DNA of 64,000 bases from Lachnospiraceae bacterium UBA3804 (lineage in GTDB: Bacteria; Bacillota; Clostridia; Lachnospirales; Lachnospiraceae): the NCBI GenBank assembly GCA_002368665.1, contig DFEK01000003.1:67955-131954 (forward strand), read 5' to 3'. The translations under genes and the position numbers were made by a program. Below the pieces are notes generated by a model. That model was not told the DNA's origin, searched no databases, and saw only the letters and a program-made list of their open reading frames with translations. Position 1 is the stretch's first letter, and each line of letters begins with the position of its first letter. This document shows positions 34,018 through 42,507 of this stretch, one piece after another.

Positions 34018-34935
34018 TTACCAAAGATTCTTCGGATAAACGCCGGCATCCTTTAATGCTTTGATCTTAGCCTGCACAACGGGTTTATCCTCTTTATAAG
34101 TAACTCCGAACCATTTGTCCGAGCTGGTTAGCACGTTTACCGTCGCCTTCTTGCCTTTTAAGAGTCTGTCTACTTCCATCGGAAGATAGCATTCCGCTTT
34201 CAGTGGATTGCCGGGAACCTTTTCGGTAAAGAAGTTTACGAGTGCGGCATCGAGTTCTTTGATAAAACTCGGAGTAAATCCCCAGAAATTCATGGATACG
34301 ATACTGTCCGGAGAAATCGGAGTATATGTTGCTCCGTCATCTTCCGTATATGCGGCACCGTCATCGGTACGGATGATTTTGGTCCGTTCCACGATATCCG
34401 TCAAAAATCCGTCTGCATCCGTTTCGCAGCATCCTCTGGATACGGAACCGTTCTCGGTTAATGTATTACCGAGTCTGTATCCGACCATTGCATAACGATA
34501 CTTCTCATCATCCTCATGCGTGCTCAAAAAGTCAAAGAGTTTCCGGAATGCTTCCACTCCGTAATAATCGTCCGCGTTGATCACCGCAAAAGGAGCATCG
34601 CCTACGGCCTTTCTTGCTGCATATACCGCATGTGCGGTACCCCAGGGTTTCACGCGCTCTTCGGGTACGGAAAAACCACTCGGAATATCATTCAGTTCCT
34701 GATAAGCGAATTCGATTTGCATGGCATTTCCGATGCGGTCGGTAACGCATTCACGAAACAGTTCCTCATTTTCCTTTTTAATGATAAAAACCGCCTTCTC
34801 AAAACCGGCTCTCTTTGCATCGAAAAGAGAAAAATCAATAATCTTGTCCCCTTCATCGTCCACCGGATCGATCTGTTTTAATCCGCCGTAACGGCTTCCC
34901 ATTCCGGCTGCCATAATCACCAAAATCGGTTTCAT
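34018..34935 (-). CDS. Sugar-phosphate nucleotidyltransferase (paralogue of 21927-22841)
   Basis: A 305-residue protein with the same landmarks as the copy at 21927-22841: VIMAAGMGSRYGGLKQI at the start, PWGTAHAVYA, and VINADDYYGVEAF for metal and NTP. It lacks further domains. The ATG at 34935 has an AGGAG site nine bases upstream and gives the same N-terminus as the paralogue; the longer reading does not. It follows the glnN terminator by only 29 bases with no obvious promoter of its own, so expression probably depends on read-through. The sugar is unknown; UDP- or dTDP-sugar synthesis for surface glycans is likely. Confidence 0.85.
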   Translation of the reverse strand: MKPILVIMAAGMGSRYGGLKQIDPVDDEGDKIIDFSLFDAKRAGFEKAVFIIKKENEELFRECVTDRIGNAMQIEFAYQELNDIPSGFSVPEERVKPWGTAHAVYAARKAVGDAPFAVINADDYYGVEAFRKLFDFLSTHEDDEKYRYAMVGYRLGNTLTENGSVSRGCCETDADGFLTDIVERTKIIRTDDGAAYTEDDGATYTPISPDSIVSMNFWGFTPSFIKELDAALVNFFTEKVPGNPLKAECYLPMEVDRLLKGKKATVNVLTSSDKWFGVTYKEDKPVVQAKIKALKDAGVYPKNLW

Positions 34936-34963
34936 AGCATTCATCTCCTTTTCATTCTTTCTC

Positions 34964-34993
34964 AAAAATTCCCCGCCAAGAACGCGGGGAATT
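34964..34993 (-). terminator. Hairpin terminator or attenuator after glnN
   Basis: On the minus strand AATTCCCCGC and GCGGGGAATT form a perfect ten-base stem followed by a run of T. It sits directly after glnN and 29 bases before the nucleotidyltransferase start at 34935. Confidence 0.8.
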
Positions 34994-35001
34994 CATTCAA
35001 C

Positions 35002-37110
35002 TTATACCTCGAACAGCAAATCTTCGTATGTCGGGAAAGGCCAGATACTTTTATCGGTAATGGTCTCCAAGCGGTCTGCCGGCTGACGGAGAGCATCCAT
35101 GCATATTTTCACCTGATCTCTGTAGGTGAATGCCTTTTCCTTGGTATCCTTCACCATCTGGGCTTCGGCAAGCGCCTTCTTCAGTGCTTCCAGTGCATCC
35201 TCCAGATTCTCGAGAAGTTCGGTAACCTCTTTTAAGATATTTCTGGCTGCACGATCGGATACGCCGACATTGTTTGCCAGTTTCACGGCTCCGGCGAGAT
35301 CCTTCATGTAAAGAAATCCGGCGGGAATGATCTGTTTCGAAGCCATCTCCACCATACAGTTTGCTTCGATGTTTAATGTCTTGGAATAGGTCTCATAAAG
35401 CACCTCTTTACGGGACTCCAATTCCGGTTTGGTATAAATGCCAAACTTCTCAAAAAGGCTTACTGCCTTATCCGTAGTCAGAGTTTCAACGGCATCCAGC
35501 ATTGTCGGAAGATTGGGAAGACCTCTTCTGGCGGCTTCCTTTACCCATTCCGGAGCATAACCGTTTCCGTTGAAGATAATTCTCTGATGCTCCGCAAGAT
35601 ATTTCTTGATCAGATCGTGGCAGGCAAGGTCGAAATTGTCTGCGACTTCCAGTATATCCGCTGCTTCGCAGAAGCTTTCCGCAACGATCGTATTTAAAAT
35701 GACATTCGGATCACCGATGGAATCCGCACTGCCCACCATTCTGAATTCAAATTTATTACCCGTAAAAGCAAACGGAGACGTTCTGTTGCGATCCGTCGGG
35801 TCGATCAAAAGATCCGGCAGGGTATCCACACCCGTAGCCAGAACTTCGCTGTTGATCAGATGTTTGGCTTCTCCGGTTTCCACAAGCTGACGAACCACAT
35901 CGTCCAACTGTTCGCCAAGGAAAATGGATACGATTGCCGGAGGTGCTTCATCCGCACCGAGACGAAGGTCATTACCGACGTCGGAAGCACTCTGTCTGAG
36001 CAGATCCGCATGCTCATCCACCGCCTTGATAATGCATGCCAGTACAAGTAAAAACTGGATGTTGGCATTCGGCGTATCGCCGGGATCCAGCAGATTAAAT
36101 CCGTCGTCCGTGCTCAGAGACCAGTTATTATGCTTACCGCTTCCGTTAATGCCGTTAAACGGTTTCTCATGAAGCAGGCAGGTTAATCCGTGACGTTCCG
36201 CCACCTTACGCATGGTCTCCATCACGAGTTGGTTATGATCTACCGCAACATTGGCCGACTCGTAAATCGGTGCCAGTTCATGCTGTGCGGGAGCCACTTC
36301 GTTATGCTGTGTTTTCGCAGTAACGCCAAGCTTCCAGAGTTCAATGTTAACATCCTTCATAAAGGATCCGATACGTTCTCTGATACTGCCGTAATAATGA
36401 TCGCTCATCTCCTGTCCTTTCGGTGCACTTGCGCCGAAAAGGGTTCTTCCGGAGTAGATCAGATCGTAACGCTTCAAATATTTCTCGCGGTCAACAAGGA
36501 AATATTCCTGTTCCGCACCGACGCAGGGCGTAACCTTGGTGGCCGTCTTATTTCCGAAAAGACGGACGATACGAAGCGCCTGCTCGTTAATTGCCTGAGT
36601 GGAACGAAGGAGGGGTGTCTTTTTATCCAGTGCTTCTCCCTTGTAGGAACAGAATGCAGTAGGAATGCAAAGTATCACGCCCGTAGCATCTTCTCTGACA
36701 AAAGCAGGGGAAGTAATATCCCATGCCGTATATCCTCTTGCCTCGAATGTTGCACGAAGTCCGCCCGAAGGGAAGGAAGATCCGTCGGATTCTCCCTTGA
36801 TCAATTCCTTTCCGGAAAACTCCATAAGCATCTTTCCGTCCGCATCGGGATGGGTGATAAAGGAATCATGCTTCTCCGCCGTAAATCCGGTTAACGGCTG
36901 GAACCAGTGCGTATAATGGGTAGCTCCCTTGGATACGGCCCAGTCCTTCATGCAGCGTGCAACCACGTTCGCGGTTTCCCTGGAAAGTTCTCCGCCGTGT
37001 TCCATAACCTGCATCACTTCCGCGTAGGCATCCTTTGGAAGATACTCTTTCATTACCGCCGGTGTAAAGACGTTCTCGCCAAAGATTTCTTCAATGTTGA
37101 TTTTTTCCAT
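35002..37110 (-). CDS. glnN: Glutamine synthetase type III (GlnN)
   Basis: A 702-residue GSIII enzyme that makes glutamine from glutamate, ammonia and ATP. Length and sequence set it apart from the 450-residue GSI. Visible are the N-terminal GSIII region with H-W-F-Q-P-L-T-G-F and S-F-P-S-G-G-L-R-A-T-F, the metal/ATP-site PCVGAEQEYFLVD and TAKTQHNEVAPAQHE, HEKPFNGINGSGKHNNWS, and the C-terminal GNGYAPEWVKEAARRGLPN unique to this class. The start has an AAGGAAAT ribosome site inside the end of the U32 gene, three bases upstream, so it is cotranscribed with the tRNA-modification genes. Confidence 0.96.
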   Translation of the reverse strand: MEKINIEEIFGENVFTPAVMKEYLPKDAYAEVMQVMEHGGELSRETANVVARCMKDWAVSKGATHYTHWFQPLTGFTAEKHDSFITHPDADGKMLMEFSGKELIKGESDGSSFPSGGLRATFEARGYTAWDITSPAFVREDATGVILCIPTAFCSYKGEALDKKTPLLRSTQAINEQALRIVRLFGNKTATKVTPCVGAEQEYFLVDREKYLKRYDLIYSGRTLFGASAPKGQEMSDHYYGSIRERIGSFMKDVNIELWKLGVTAKTQHNEVAPAQHELAPIYESANVAVDHNQLVMETMRKVAERHGLTCLLHEKPFNGINGSGKHNNWSLSTDDGFNLLDPGDTPNANIQFLLVLACIIKAVDEHADLLRQSASDVGNDLRLGADEAPPAIVSIFLGEQLDDVVRQLVETGEAKHLINSEVLATGVDTLPDLLIDPTDRNRTSPFAFTGNKFEFRMVGSADSIGDPNVILNTIVAESFCEAADILEVADNFDLACHDLIKKYLAEHQRIIFNGNGYAPEWVKEAARRGLPNLPTMLDAVETLTTDKAVSLFEKFGIYTKPELESRKEVLYETYSKTLNIEANCMVEMASKQIIPAGFLYMKDLAGAVKLANNVGVSDRAARNILKEVTELLENLEDALEALKKALAEAQMVKDTKEKAFTYRDQVKICMDALRQPADRLETITDKSIWPFPTYEDLLFEV

Positions 37111-37113
37111 ATT

Positions 37114-38343
37114 TTATTTCCTTTCCGAAGCTCTGAGAAGATCTCCGATCTCTGGTTTAATAGACAGATTCAGGAATAATATTTCCTGTGGATGCGGTGC
37201 GCTTTGTCGCGTTTCTCCGTCGCTTGTCCATATTTCAACTACATCTGTAGTAATGTTTTCCCCGTTTGGCTTCATGATCTCGATCGTATCGCCGACACAG
37301 AATTTATTTTTCTGTTCGATGCGGGCAAATCCCCGATCGTCCAATGCCTCTACGCAGCCCAGATATACGGATTCGCTGACATATGTGTTGGCATCGTAGA
37401 TCTGACTTTGCTCATTCGGCTTTCCGAAATAGAACCCTGTGGAAAACTCCCTGTAGGTACACTGTCTGATCTCCCGGTGATACCAGGGCATGTTGGCTTC
37501 ATACTTTTCTTTGCTTTCCAGCAGATCGTCAATGGCTTTCCGGTAGGTTCTTGCAACCGTTGCCACGTACAATGCCGTCTTCATGCGGCCTTCGATCTTA
37601 AGGGAATCGATTCCGGCATCCAGAAGTTCGGGCAGATGTTCAATCATGCATAAGTCTTTGGAATTAAAGATATACGTTCCACGCTCGTTCTCCTCAACCG
37701 GCAGGTATTCGCCCGGCCTTTGCTCTTCGACAACCGCGTATTTCCAGCGGCAGGGGTGCGTACATTCTCCGTGGTTGGCATCCCTTCCGGTAAAATAGTT
37801 GGAAAGCAGGCATCTACCCGAATAGGAAATACACATCGCGCCGTGTACAAAGCTTTCAATCTCCATCTCTTCGGGAATATTGGCACGGATCTCTTTTAAT
37901 TCTTCCAGGGAAAGTTCTCTTGCGGAAACCACACGTTTGGCGCCCATTTTCCACCAGAAGCGGTAAGTCATGTAATTGGTATTGTTTGCCTGCGTGGAAA
38001 TATGGATTTCCAGATCCGGACAGTATTTCCGGGCCAGAAGGAACATGCCCGGATCGGAGATCAATACCGCATCAGGGCCTGCCTCGGCCAATTGCGTAAA
38101 ATAGGATTCCGCCTCTTTTAAATCATCATTATGTGCAAAAATATTGGCGGTCACATAGACTTTCACGCCATGTTCGTGTGCAAAAGCAATTCCTTCCTTC
38201 ATGTCTTCGAAAGAAAAATTCTTTGCCTTGGCACGAAGGCCGAAAGCTTCACCGCCGATATAAACGGCATCCGCTCCGTAACGCACCGCTACTTTTAATA
38301 CTTCCAGGCTCCCTGCGGGAACCAAAAGTTCAGGCTTCTTCAT
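37114..38343 (-). CDS. trhP: U32 family peptidase-like protein, probable tRNA hydroxylation protein (TrhP)
   Basis: A 409-residue member of peptidase family U32. It has PELLVPAGSLEVLKVAVRYGADAVYIGG at the start, SFVHGAMCISYSGRCLLSNYFTGRDANHGECTHPCRWKY with the family's cysteines, and SLKIEGRMKTALYVA. Bacterial U32 proteins of this group (B. subtilis YrrN/YrrO, E. coli TrhP) are needed for 5-hydroxyuridine at tRNA position 34; peptidase activity is doubtful. The neighbour TrmR methylates that base, which supports this reading. Its start overlaps the trmR end by 14 bases. Only one U32 gene is present here, against two in B. subtilis. Confidence 0.8.
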   Translation of the reverse strand: MKKPELLVPAGSLEVLKVAVRYGADAVYIGGEAFGLRAKAKNFSFEDMKEGIAFAHEHGVKVYVTANIFAHNDDLKEAESYFTQLAEAGPDAVLISDPGMFLLARKYCPDLEIHISTQANNTNYMTYRFWWKMGAKRVVSARELSLEELKEIRANIPEEMEIESFVHGAMCISYSGRCLLSNYFTGRDANHGECTHPCRWKYAVVEEQRPGEYLPVEENERGTYIFNSKDLCMIEHLPELLDAGIDSLKIEGRMKTALYVATVARTYRKAIDDLLESKEKYEANMPWYHREIRQCTYREFSTGFYFGKPNEQSQIYDANTYVSESVYLGCVEALDDRGFARIEQKNKFCVGDTIEIMKPNGENITTDVVEIWTSDGETRQSAPHPQEILFLNLSIKPEIGDLLRASERK

Positions 38344-38989
38344 GATTCGTCTCTTTCTTAAATGACACCGCAACCCCGTCCCCCAGGGTCAAAATCTGAG
38401 TCTCCCAGATGGGACTGTGCTTGAGCACTTGCAGGTATTCCCTCATTCTTGCGTGAATCGTGCGGTTTCTTCTGCAGACCGCATAGCGGGATTCCAAAAT
38501 ATCTCCGTCCTGCAGGACATTATCGGTAATCAGAACACCTCCCGTACATAACAGTCTCTCTACATCCGGGAGAAAATGAAGATACTGCCCTTTGGCAGCA
38601 TCCATAAAAATCAGGTCATAGGATTCATCTAATTCAGCCAGAATTTCCGTCGCATCCCCCTCTAAAAGGGTAATCCGGCTACCCATTCCGCTTTTCTCAA
38701 AATTGGCTTTGGCAACGGGAATTCGTTTCTCATATTTTTCAATCGTGGTAATCTGCGCATCCGGCGCATATTCCGCCATCAGCAATGCGGAAAAACCGGT
38801 TGCGGTTCCGACTTCCAGGATGTTACGGGGTCTGTAAACTCTCATCACAAATTTCATAAACCCCTGCATATCCTTACGGATGATCGGCACATCATCGCGA
38901 AGGGCTTCTTCTTCCACCCAATCGAGGAAAGGCGTATTCCCTTCATCCAACGAATTGATATAGGTTACCGTTCTTTCATCGGAAATCAA
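38330..38989 (-). CDS. trmR: O-methyltransferase, probable tRNA 5-hydroxyuridine methyltransferase (TrmR)
   Basis: A 219-residue class I methyltransferase of the catechol-O-methyltransferase type (B. subtilis YrrM/TrmR), which turns 5-hydroxyuridine-34 of tRNA into 5-methoxyuridine. It has the SAM motif NILEVGTATGFSALLMAEY, metal-site IFMDAAKGQYLHFLP and ITDNVLQDG. The start is TTG at 38989 with a GGGAG site overlapping the end of the previous gene. Gene order with trhP and the MltG-like gene is that of B. subtilis, which supports the tRNA role; other small substrates cannot be excluded. Confidence 0.85.
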   Translation of the reverse strand: MISDERTVTYINSLDEGNTPFLDWVEEEALRDDVPIIRKDMQGFMKFVMRVYRPRNILEVGTATGFSALLMAEYAPDAQITTIEKYEKRIPVAKANFEKSGMGSRITLLEGDATEILAELDESYDLIFMDAAKGQYLHFLPDVERLLCTGGVLITDNVLQDGDILESRYAVCRRNRTIHARMREYLQVLKHSPIWETQILTLGDGVAVSFKKETNHEEA

Positions 38990-38992
38990 CTG

Positions 38993-39475
38993 CTATTCTC
39001 CCTCTGCCGGCGCAGCTTCCGTTTCGGTCTGCTCCTTAGAAATCTCTTCCGTCTCCTGTTCGCTGCTTTCCGAAGGCTGCGCAACCACTTCGGTTCCGTC
39101 GTCGGTTTCTTCCTCCTCGGCAGACATGATTGCCATCATTTCATATGGTGTCATGGATGTGTTCAGGGTATACTGTCCGGGTTTTAAATCGCCTGCGTAT
39201 TCGCTGAATTTCTCCTGCCATACAAAAAGCGATCCGCTTTTGATCAAACCTTTTTCTTCCAGAAGTTTGCCGATCTCTTTGACGCTTTTGCCTTCCACAA
39301 TGGCAACATTTACATCAATTCCGGGTTTTCTGTCCACCGCTTCCTCGGCAAAAATACGAAAGCCGTAGGTATACATCAATCCGGCGACTTTATACAGCAA
39401 AAAAGCAGCCAGTATTAATGCGGCTATTTTCAACAGCATGGTTCCTATTTGAATTAACAGTTTCTTCGGTTTCAA
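38993..39475 (-). CDS. MltG-like protein lacking the catalytic domain
   Basis: A 160-residue membrane protein with one membrane segment (about 12-36) and a domain (about 45-115) matching the N-terminal LysM-like part of endolytic transglycosylase MltG: NVAIVEGKSVKEIGKLLEEKGLIKSGSLFVW, then KPGQYTLNTSMTPYEMMAIM. The remaining 40 residues are acidic (Glu/Thr/Ser), and the lytic transglycosylase domain with its catalytic Glu is missing. Full MltG is over 330 residues. It sits where B. subtilis has mltG (yrrL), so it is the positional equivalent, but it probably does not cut glycan strands. The start is TTG at 39475 behind a GGAAGAG site. Confidence 0.75.
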   Translation of the reverse strand: MKPKKLLIQIGTMLLKIAALILAAFLLYKVAGLMYTYGFRIFAEEAVDRKPGIDVNVAIVEGKSVKEIGKLLEEKGLIKSGSLFVWQEKFSEYAGDLKPGQYTLNTSMTPYEMMAIMSAEEEETDDGTEVVAQPSESSEQETEEISKEQTETEAAPAEGE

Positions 39476-39496
39476 AACTCTTCCTGCTTTCTATCT

Positions 39497-39823
39497 CTAT
39501 TCAAAATCCAGAGCCATAATCAGGCTCGTACTGATCTTCTGAAGCAAACGGCAAACCGCCAGTTCCGCATCCAGAAACTCGGACACTCTCGGGTCGGAAA
39601 GAAGCCACTCGTACTCCGCTTCAAATGACTCGGTCCGGTCAAACATCTCATCGCCGCTAAGAAGCGCCTGCAGTTCAAACTTCTTTTTCCTGTACTCATC
39701 CACCTGGTTCCACAAATTTTCATCCAGTTTCAGAATGCGTTTCTTCTCGATAAAACTCTGATAGATGGACGTATTGCAGACAGCCTTCGTGAAATCTTCG
39801 ATTTCTTTTTCAAAACCCAGCAT
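39497..39823 (-). CDS. YlbF/YmcA-type small helical protein
   Basis: A 108-residue all-helical protein with the heptad-rich pattern of YlbF family regulators (B. subtilis YlbF, YmcA), including DFTKAVCNTSIYQSFIEK near the start and E-Y-R-K-K-K-F-E-L-Q in the middle. In B. subtilis these assist RNase Y in mRNA processing; the next gene upstream is RNase J, so an RNA-turnover role is plausible, but the match is by pattern only. The ATG at 39823 overlaps the RNase J stop and has an AGAGG site. Confidence in the gene is high, in the name moderate. Confidence 0.7.
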   Translation of the reverse strand: MLGFEKEIEDFTKAVCNTSIYQSFIEKKRILKLDENLWNQVDEYRKKKFELQALLSGDEMFDRTESFEAEYEWLLSDPRVSEFLDAELAVCRLLQKISTSLIMALDFE

Positions 39824-39824
39824 C

Positions 39825-41480
39825 TTATACCTCTTCAAAAACAGACAGAATCATGGGATTTCTCTTGGTTTTCTTACGGAAGAAATCGCCCAGGGTATCT
39901 TTAAGCGCGCCTTTTAATCTTCCCCAGTCGGAGATACCCTGCCCGCGCAGTTTCTCAAGTTTCTCCGCAGCAAGCATGGTTGCCTCTTCCAGAAGATCTT
40001 CCGCGTCCTTCATGTATACAAATCCGCGGGATGTGATTGTAGGTCCCGCAAGATATTCTCCTGTATAACTGTCGATGACAAGCGTAACGATAACGATGCC
40101 GTCCTCAGCCAAATTCTGACGTTCACGCATTACCGTCGTTCCGACATCACCGACACCAAGACCGTCAACATAGATTGCACCGCACGGAACTTCACCGATG
40201 ATCGAGCCTTCTTCTTCCCCGAGTTCAAGCACATTTCCCGAACGCAGGATAAATACCCTGTCCGAAGTCATTCCGAGTTCCTTGGCAATCTCTTCCTGTG
40301 CTTTTAAATGCTTGTATTCACCATGCACCGGGATTGCAAACTTCGGCTGGATCAGCGTATACATCAGTTTGATCTCCTCGCGGCAGGCATGTCCGGAAAC
40401 ATGCACATCCTGGAATACCACTTCGGCTCCTTTTAAAAGCAGGTCGTTGATGACCTTGGTAACGGCCGTTTCGTTACCCGGAATCGGGTGGGACGAAAAG
40501 ATGATGGTATCCATCGGCGTGATTTTAATCTTTCTATGCGTTCCCAATGCCATACGGCTTAATGCAGCCATACTTTCGCCCTGGGAACCGGTCGTGATGA
40601 TAACGGTTTTCTCATCCGGATAATTGTGAATCTGATCAATGTCGATCAGGGTATTCTCCGGAATGGAAAGACGGTTTAATTCCACTGCCGTCTGAATAAT
40701 ATTCACCATACTGCGGCCTTCAACCACAACCTTACGGCCGTAGGAATGTGCGGTATTGATAATCTGCTGCACTCTGTCCACATTGGAAGCAAAGGTTGCG
40801 ACCAGGATCCTGCGATTTTCATGTTCGTGGAAAATCGTATCAAAGGTTTTACCCAAAGTCTTCTCCGAAGCCGTAAATCCCGGGCGTTCCGCATTGGTGG
40901 AATCACACATCAATGCCAGTACACCGTGTTTGCCGATCTCGGCAAAACGCTGCAGATCAATGGCATCTCCGTAAACCGGGGTATAATCCACTTTAAAATC
41001 GCCGGTATGCACAATCACTCCGGCAGGAGAATAAATGGCAAGCGCAGCCGCATCCACGATGGAGTGGTTCGTCTTGATAAATTCCACACTAAACTGTCCG
41101 AGCTTTACAACGCAACCGAAATCCACGATGACGCGGTCGGTGGAAACCTCGAGTTTATGTTCTTTTAACTTATGTTCGATCAGTCCCATGGTCAGAGTCG
41201 TGGCAAAGATCGGAGCATTGATCTCCCTTAAAATATAGGGAAGGGCACCGATATGATCCTCGTGACCATGTGTGATAAAAATGCCTTTTAATTTGCTTTG
41301 ATTTTCCTTAAGGTAGGTAACATCGGGGATGACCAGATCGATTCCGAGCATATCATCCGTCGGAAAGCTTAATCCGCAATCCACAACAATCATCTCATCT
41401 TTGTATTCAAAGACGGTGATGTTCATTCCGATCTGCTCCAGACCGCCTAAGGGAATAATCTTTATCTTCTCTGAATTCAA
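39825..41480 (-). CDS. rnj: Ribonuclease J
   Basis: A 551-residue metallo-beta-lactamase/beta-CASP nuclease that degrades and processes RNA by 5 prime exonuclease and endonuclease activity. Visible are KIIPLGGLEQIGMNITVFEY, the metal-site THGHEDHIGALPY near residue 70, VHTGDFKVDYTP, and the beta-CASP motifs up to the C-terminal domain after 450. The start is TTG at 41480, overlapping the DUF1292 stop by four bases and keeping the conserved N-terminus. B. subtilis has two paralogues; only one is here, and whether it equals J1 or J2 cannot be fixed. Confidence 0.95.
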   Translation of the reverse strand: MNSEKIKIIPLGGLEQIGMNITVFEYKDEMIVVDCGLSFPTDDMLGIDLVIPDVTYLKENQSKLKGIFITHGHEDHIGALPYILREINAPIFATTLTMGLIEHKLKEHKLEVSTDRVIVDFGCVVKLGQFSVEFIKTNHSIVDAAALAIYSPAGVIVHTGDFKVDYTPVYGDAIDLQRFAEIGKHGVLALMCDSTNAERPGFTASEKTLGKTFDTIFHEHENRRILVATFASNVDRVQQIINTAHSYGRKVVVEGRSMVNIIQTAVELNRLSIPENTLIDIDQIHNYPDEKTVIITTGSQGESMAALSRMALGTHRKIKITPMDTIIFSSHPIPGNETAVTKVINDLLLKGAEVVFQDVHVSGHACREEIKLMYTLIQPKFAIPVHGEYKHLKAQEEIAKELGMTSDRVFILRSGNVLELGEEEGSIIGEVPCGAIYVDGLGVGDVGTTVMRERQNLAEDGIVIVTLVIDSYTGEYLAGPTITSRGFVYMKDAEDLLEEATMLAAEKLEKLRGQGISDWGRLKGALKDTLGDFFRKKTKRNPMILSVFEEV

Positions 41481-41731
41481 TCTAATTCAACACCTTCCAG
41501 TAAATTTCGAAAAATATCGCCGACCACTTTTAACTCTTCATCGTCGGAAACCATTTCATACTGTGCTTCCGTCTCATCGGGTTTGGAAAGATCCTTGAGG
41601 ATAAAAGCATCCGCCTCATCGTCCTCACTGTCGGTAACCAGAATATAATTGATCCCGCCTACCGTCGTTTGCTCCAGGACATAGAATTCTTCCTCATTTC
41701 CCTCTTCGGTAAGAAAAGTAATTTTATCCAT
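41477..41731 (-). CDS. DUF1292 domain protein (YrzB-like)
   Basis: An 84-residue acidic protein with MDKITFLTEEGNEEEFYVLEQTT, then Y-I-L-V-T-D-S-E-D-D and A-F-I-L-K-D, typical of DUF1292 (B. subtilis YrzB). Function is unknown in the family. It is always found near ruvX/ireB in Firmicutes, as here, suggesting a linked role. ATG 41731 has an AGGAA site nine bases upstream; the TTG nine codons earlier is less likely. Confidence 0.85.
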   Translation of the reverse strand: MDKITFLTEEGNEEEFYVLEQTTVGGINYILVTDSEDDEADAFILKDLSKPDETEAQYEMVSDDEELKVVGDIFRNLLEGVELD

Positions 41732-41735
41732 TCGT

Positions 41736-42161
41736 CTAATTTCCTCTTTGTTCGTCAAGATACCACTGCAGGATGTAAGTCGCTGCGATTTTATCTACAA
41801 GACTCTTTCTCTCTTTGCCTGCAATGCGGGCCTCGTTCATCAGTTCATCCGCTTCAACCGTGCTTAAACGCTCATCCATCAAAACCACCTCAAGACCGGT
41901 CCTGCGCTCCAGATTCTCCTTAAACTCCCTGGTTTTTCGTACACGCTCGCCCTCGCTTCCGTCCATGTTAAAAGGACATCCCAGGACGATTTTCTCCACC
42001 CCGTTCTCTTCGCAGATCTCCTCGATGGCCGCATAAGTCTTTCGTAACTTGTCTTCCCTGTCCCGGCGAATGATGGTTACTCCGGTTGCAATGAATTCCG
42101 TCGGATCGGAAATCGCAACGCCCACCGTTTTCGAGCCAAAGTCCAGTCCCAGTATGCGCAT
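41736..42161 (-). CDS. ruvX: Holliday junction resolvase RuvX (YqgF)
   Basis: A 141-residue RNase H-like protein with the N-terminal MRILGLDFGSKTVGVAISD (the metal-binding Asp), then IVLGCPFNMDGSEGER and VLMDERLSTVEAD near residue 95. It is called a putative pre-16S rRNA nuclease or Holliday junction resolvase; both are in the literature and the sequence does not decide. ATG 42161 gives the conserved N-terminus; a longer upstream reading overlaps ireB completely. It follows ireB by one base. Confidence 0.93.
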   Translation of the reverse strand: MRILGLDFGSKTVGVAISDPTEFIATGVTIIRRDREDKLRKTYAAIEEICEENGVEKIVLGCPFNMDGSEGERVRKTREFKENLERRTGLEVVLMDERLSTVEADELMNEARIAGKERKSLVDKIAATYILQWYLDEQRGN

Positions 42162-42162
42162 C

Positions 42163-42429
42163 TTAATCCCATCCGTTTGCGTCGATATAGGCAAGAAGCA
42201 TTTCTTCCACCAGTTCGTCACGCTCTGCCTTCATGATCAGGCTTCTGGCATTGTTATGGCTGGTAATGTACGTCGGATCGCCGGACATGATATAGCCGAC
42301 AATCTGGTTGACGGGATTGTAGCCTTTTTCCCTTAACGACTGATAAACATCCGCAAGAATCAGCTTCACCCTGTCTCTGGAATCCTTTTCCACACTGAAA
42401 AACTGAGTATCGGAACTTACTACTGACAT
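42163..42429 (-). CDS. ireB: IreB family regulatory phosphoprotein
   Basis: An 88-residue protein matching IreB (B. subtilis YrzL, DUF965): [10 protein letters not shown] near the N-terminus, [28 protein letters not shown] in the middle and E-M-L-L-A-Y-I-D at the end. In Enterococcus it is phosphorylated by the PASTA Ser/Thr kinase IreK on N-terminal Thr and controls wall-stress responses; MurA levels are linked to it. It leads the ireB-to-glnN operon behind the promoter at 42472-42500, with a GGAGGG ribosome site. The kinase gene is not in the window. Confidence 0.93.
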   Translation of the reverse strand: MSVVSSDTQFFSVEKDSRDRVKLILADVYQSLREKGYNPVNQIVGYIMSGDPTYITSHNNARSLIMKAERDELVEEMLLAYIDANGWD

Positions 42430-42471
42430 ATTTGTAAACCCTCCATTATATGGTCATAAAAACGCAATCAT

Positions 42472-42500
42472 ATTTTACCGCAATATATGGGAAAATTCAA
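42472..42500 (-). promoter_or_regulatory. Promoter for the ireB-ruvX-...-glnN operon
   Basis: TTGAAT (42500-42495) and TAAAAT (42477-42472) are 17 bases apart on the minus strand, about 43 bases before the ireB ATG. It lies just after the stop of the upstream GT-C-like gene. Confidence 0.75.
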
Positions 42501-42507
42501 CATTTGC

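Noticed and set aside
36190..36894. 234-codon open frame on the plus strand
   Set aside because: It lies wholly antisense to glnN, has no ribosome site or recognisable domain, and glnN is a strong conserved gene.
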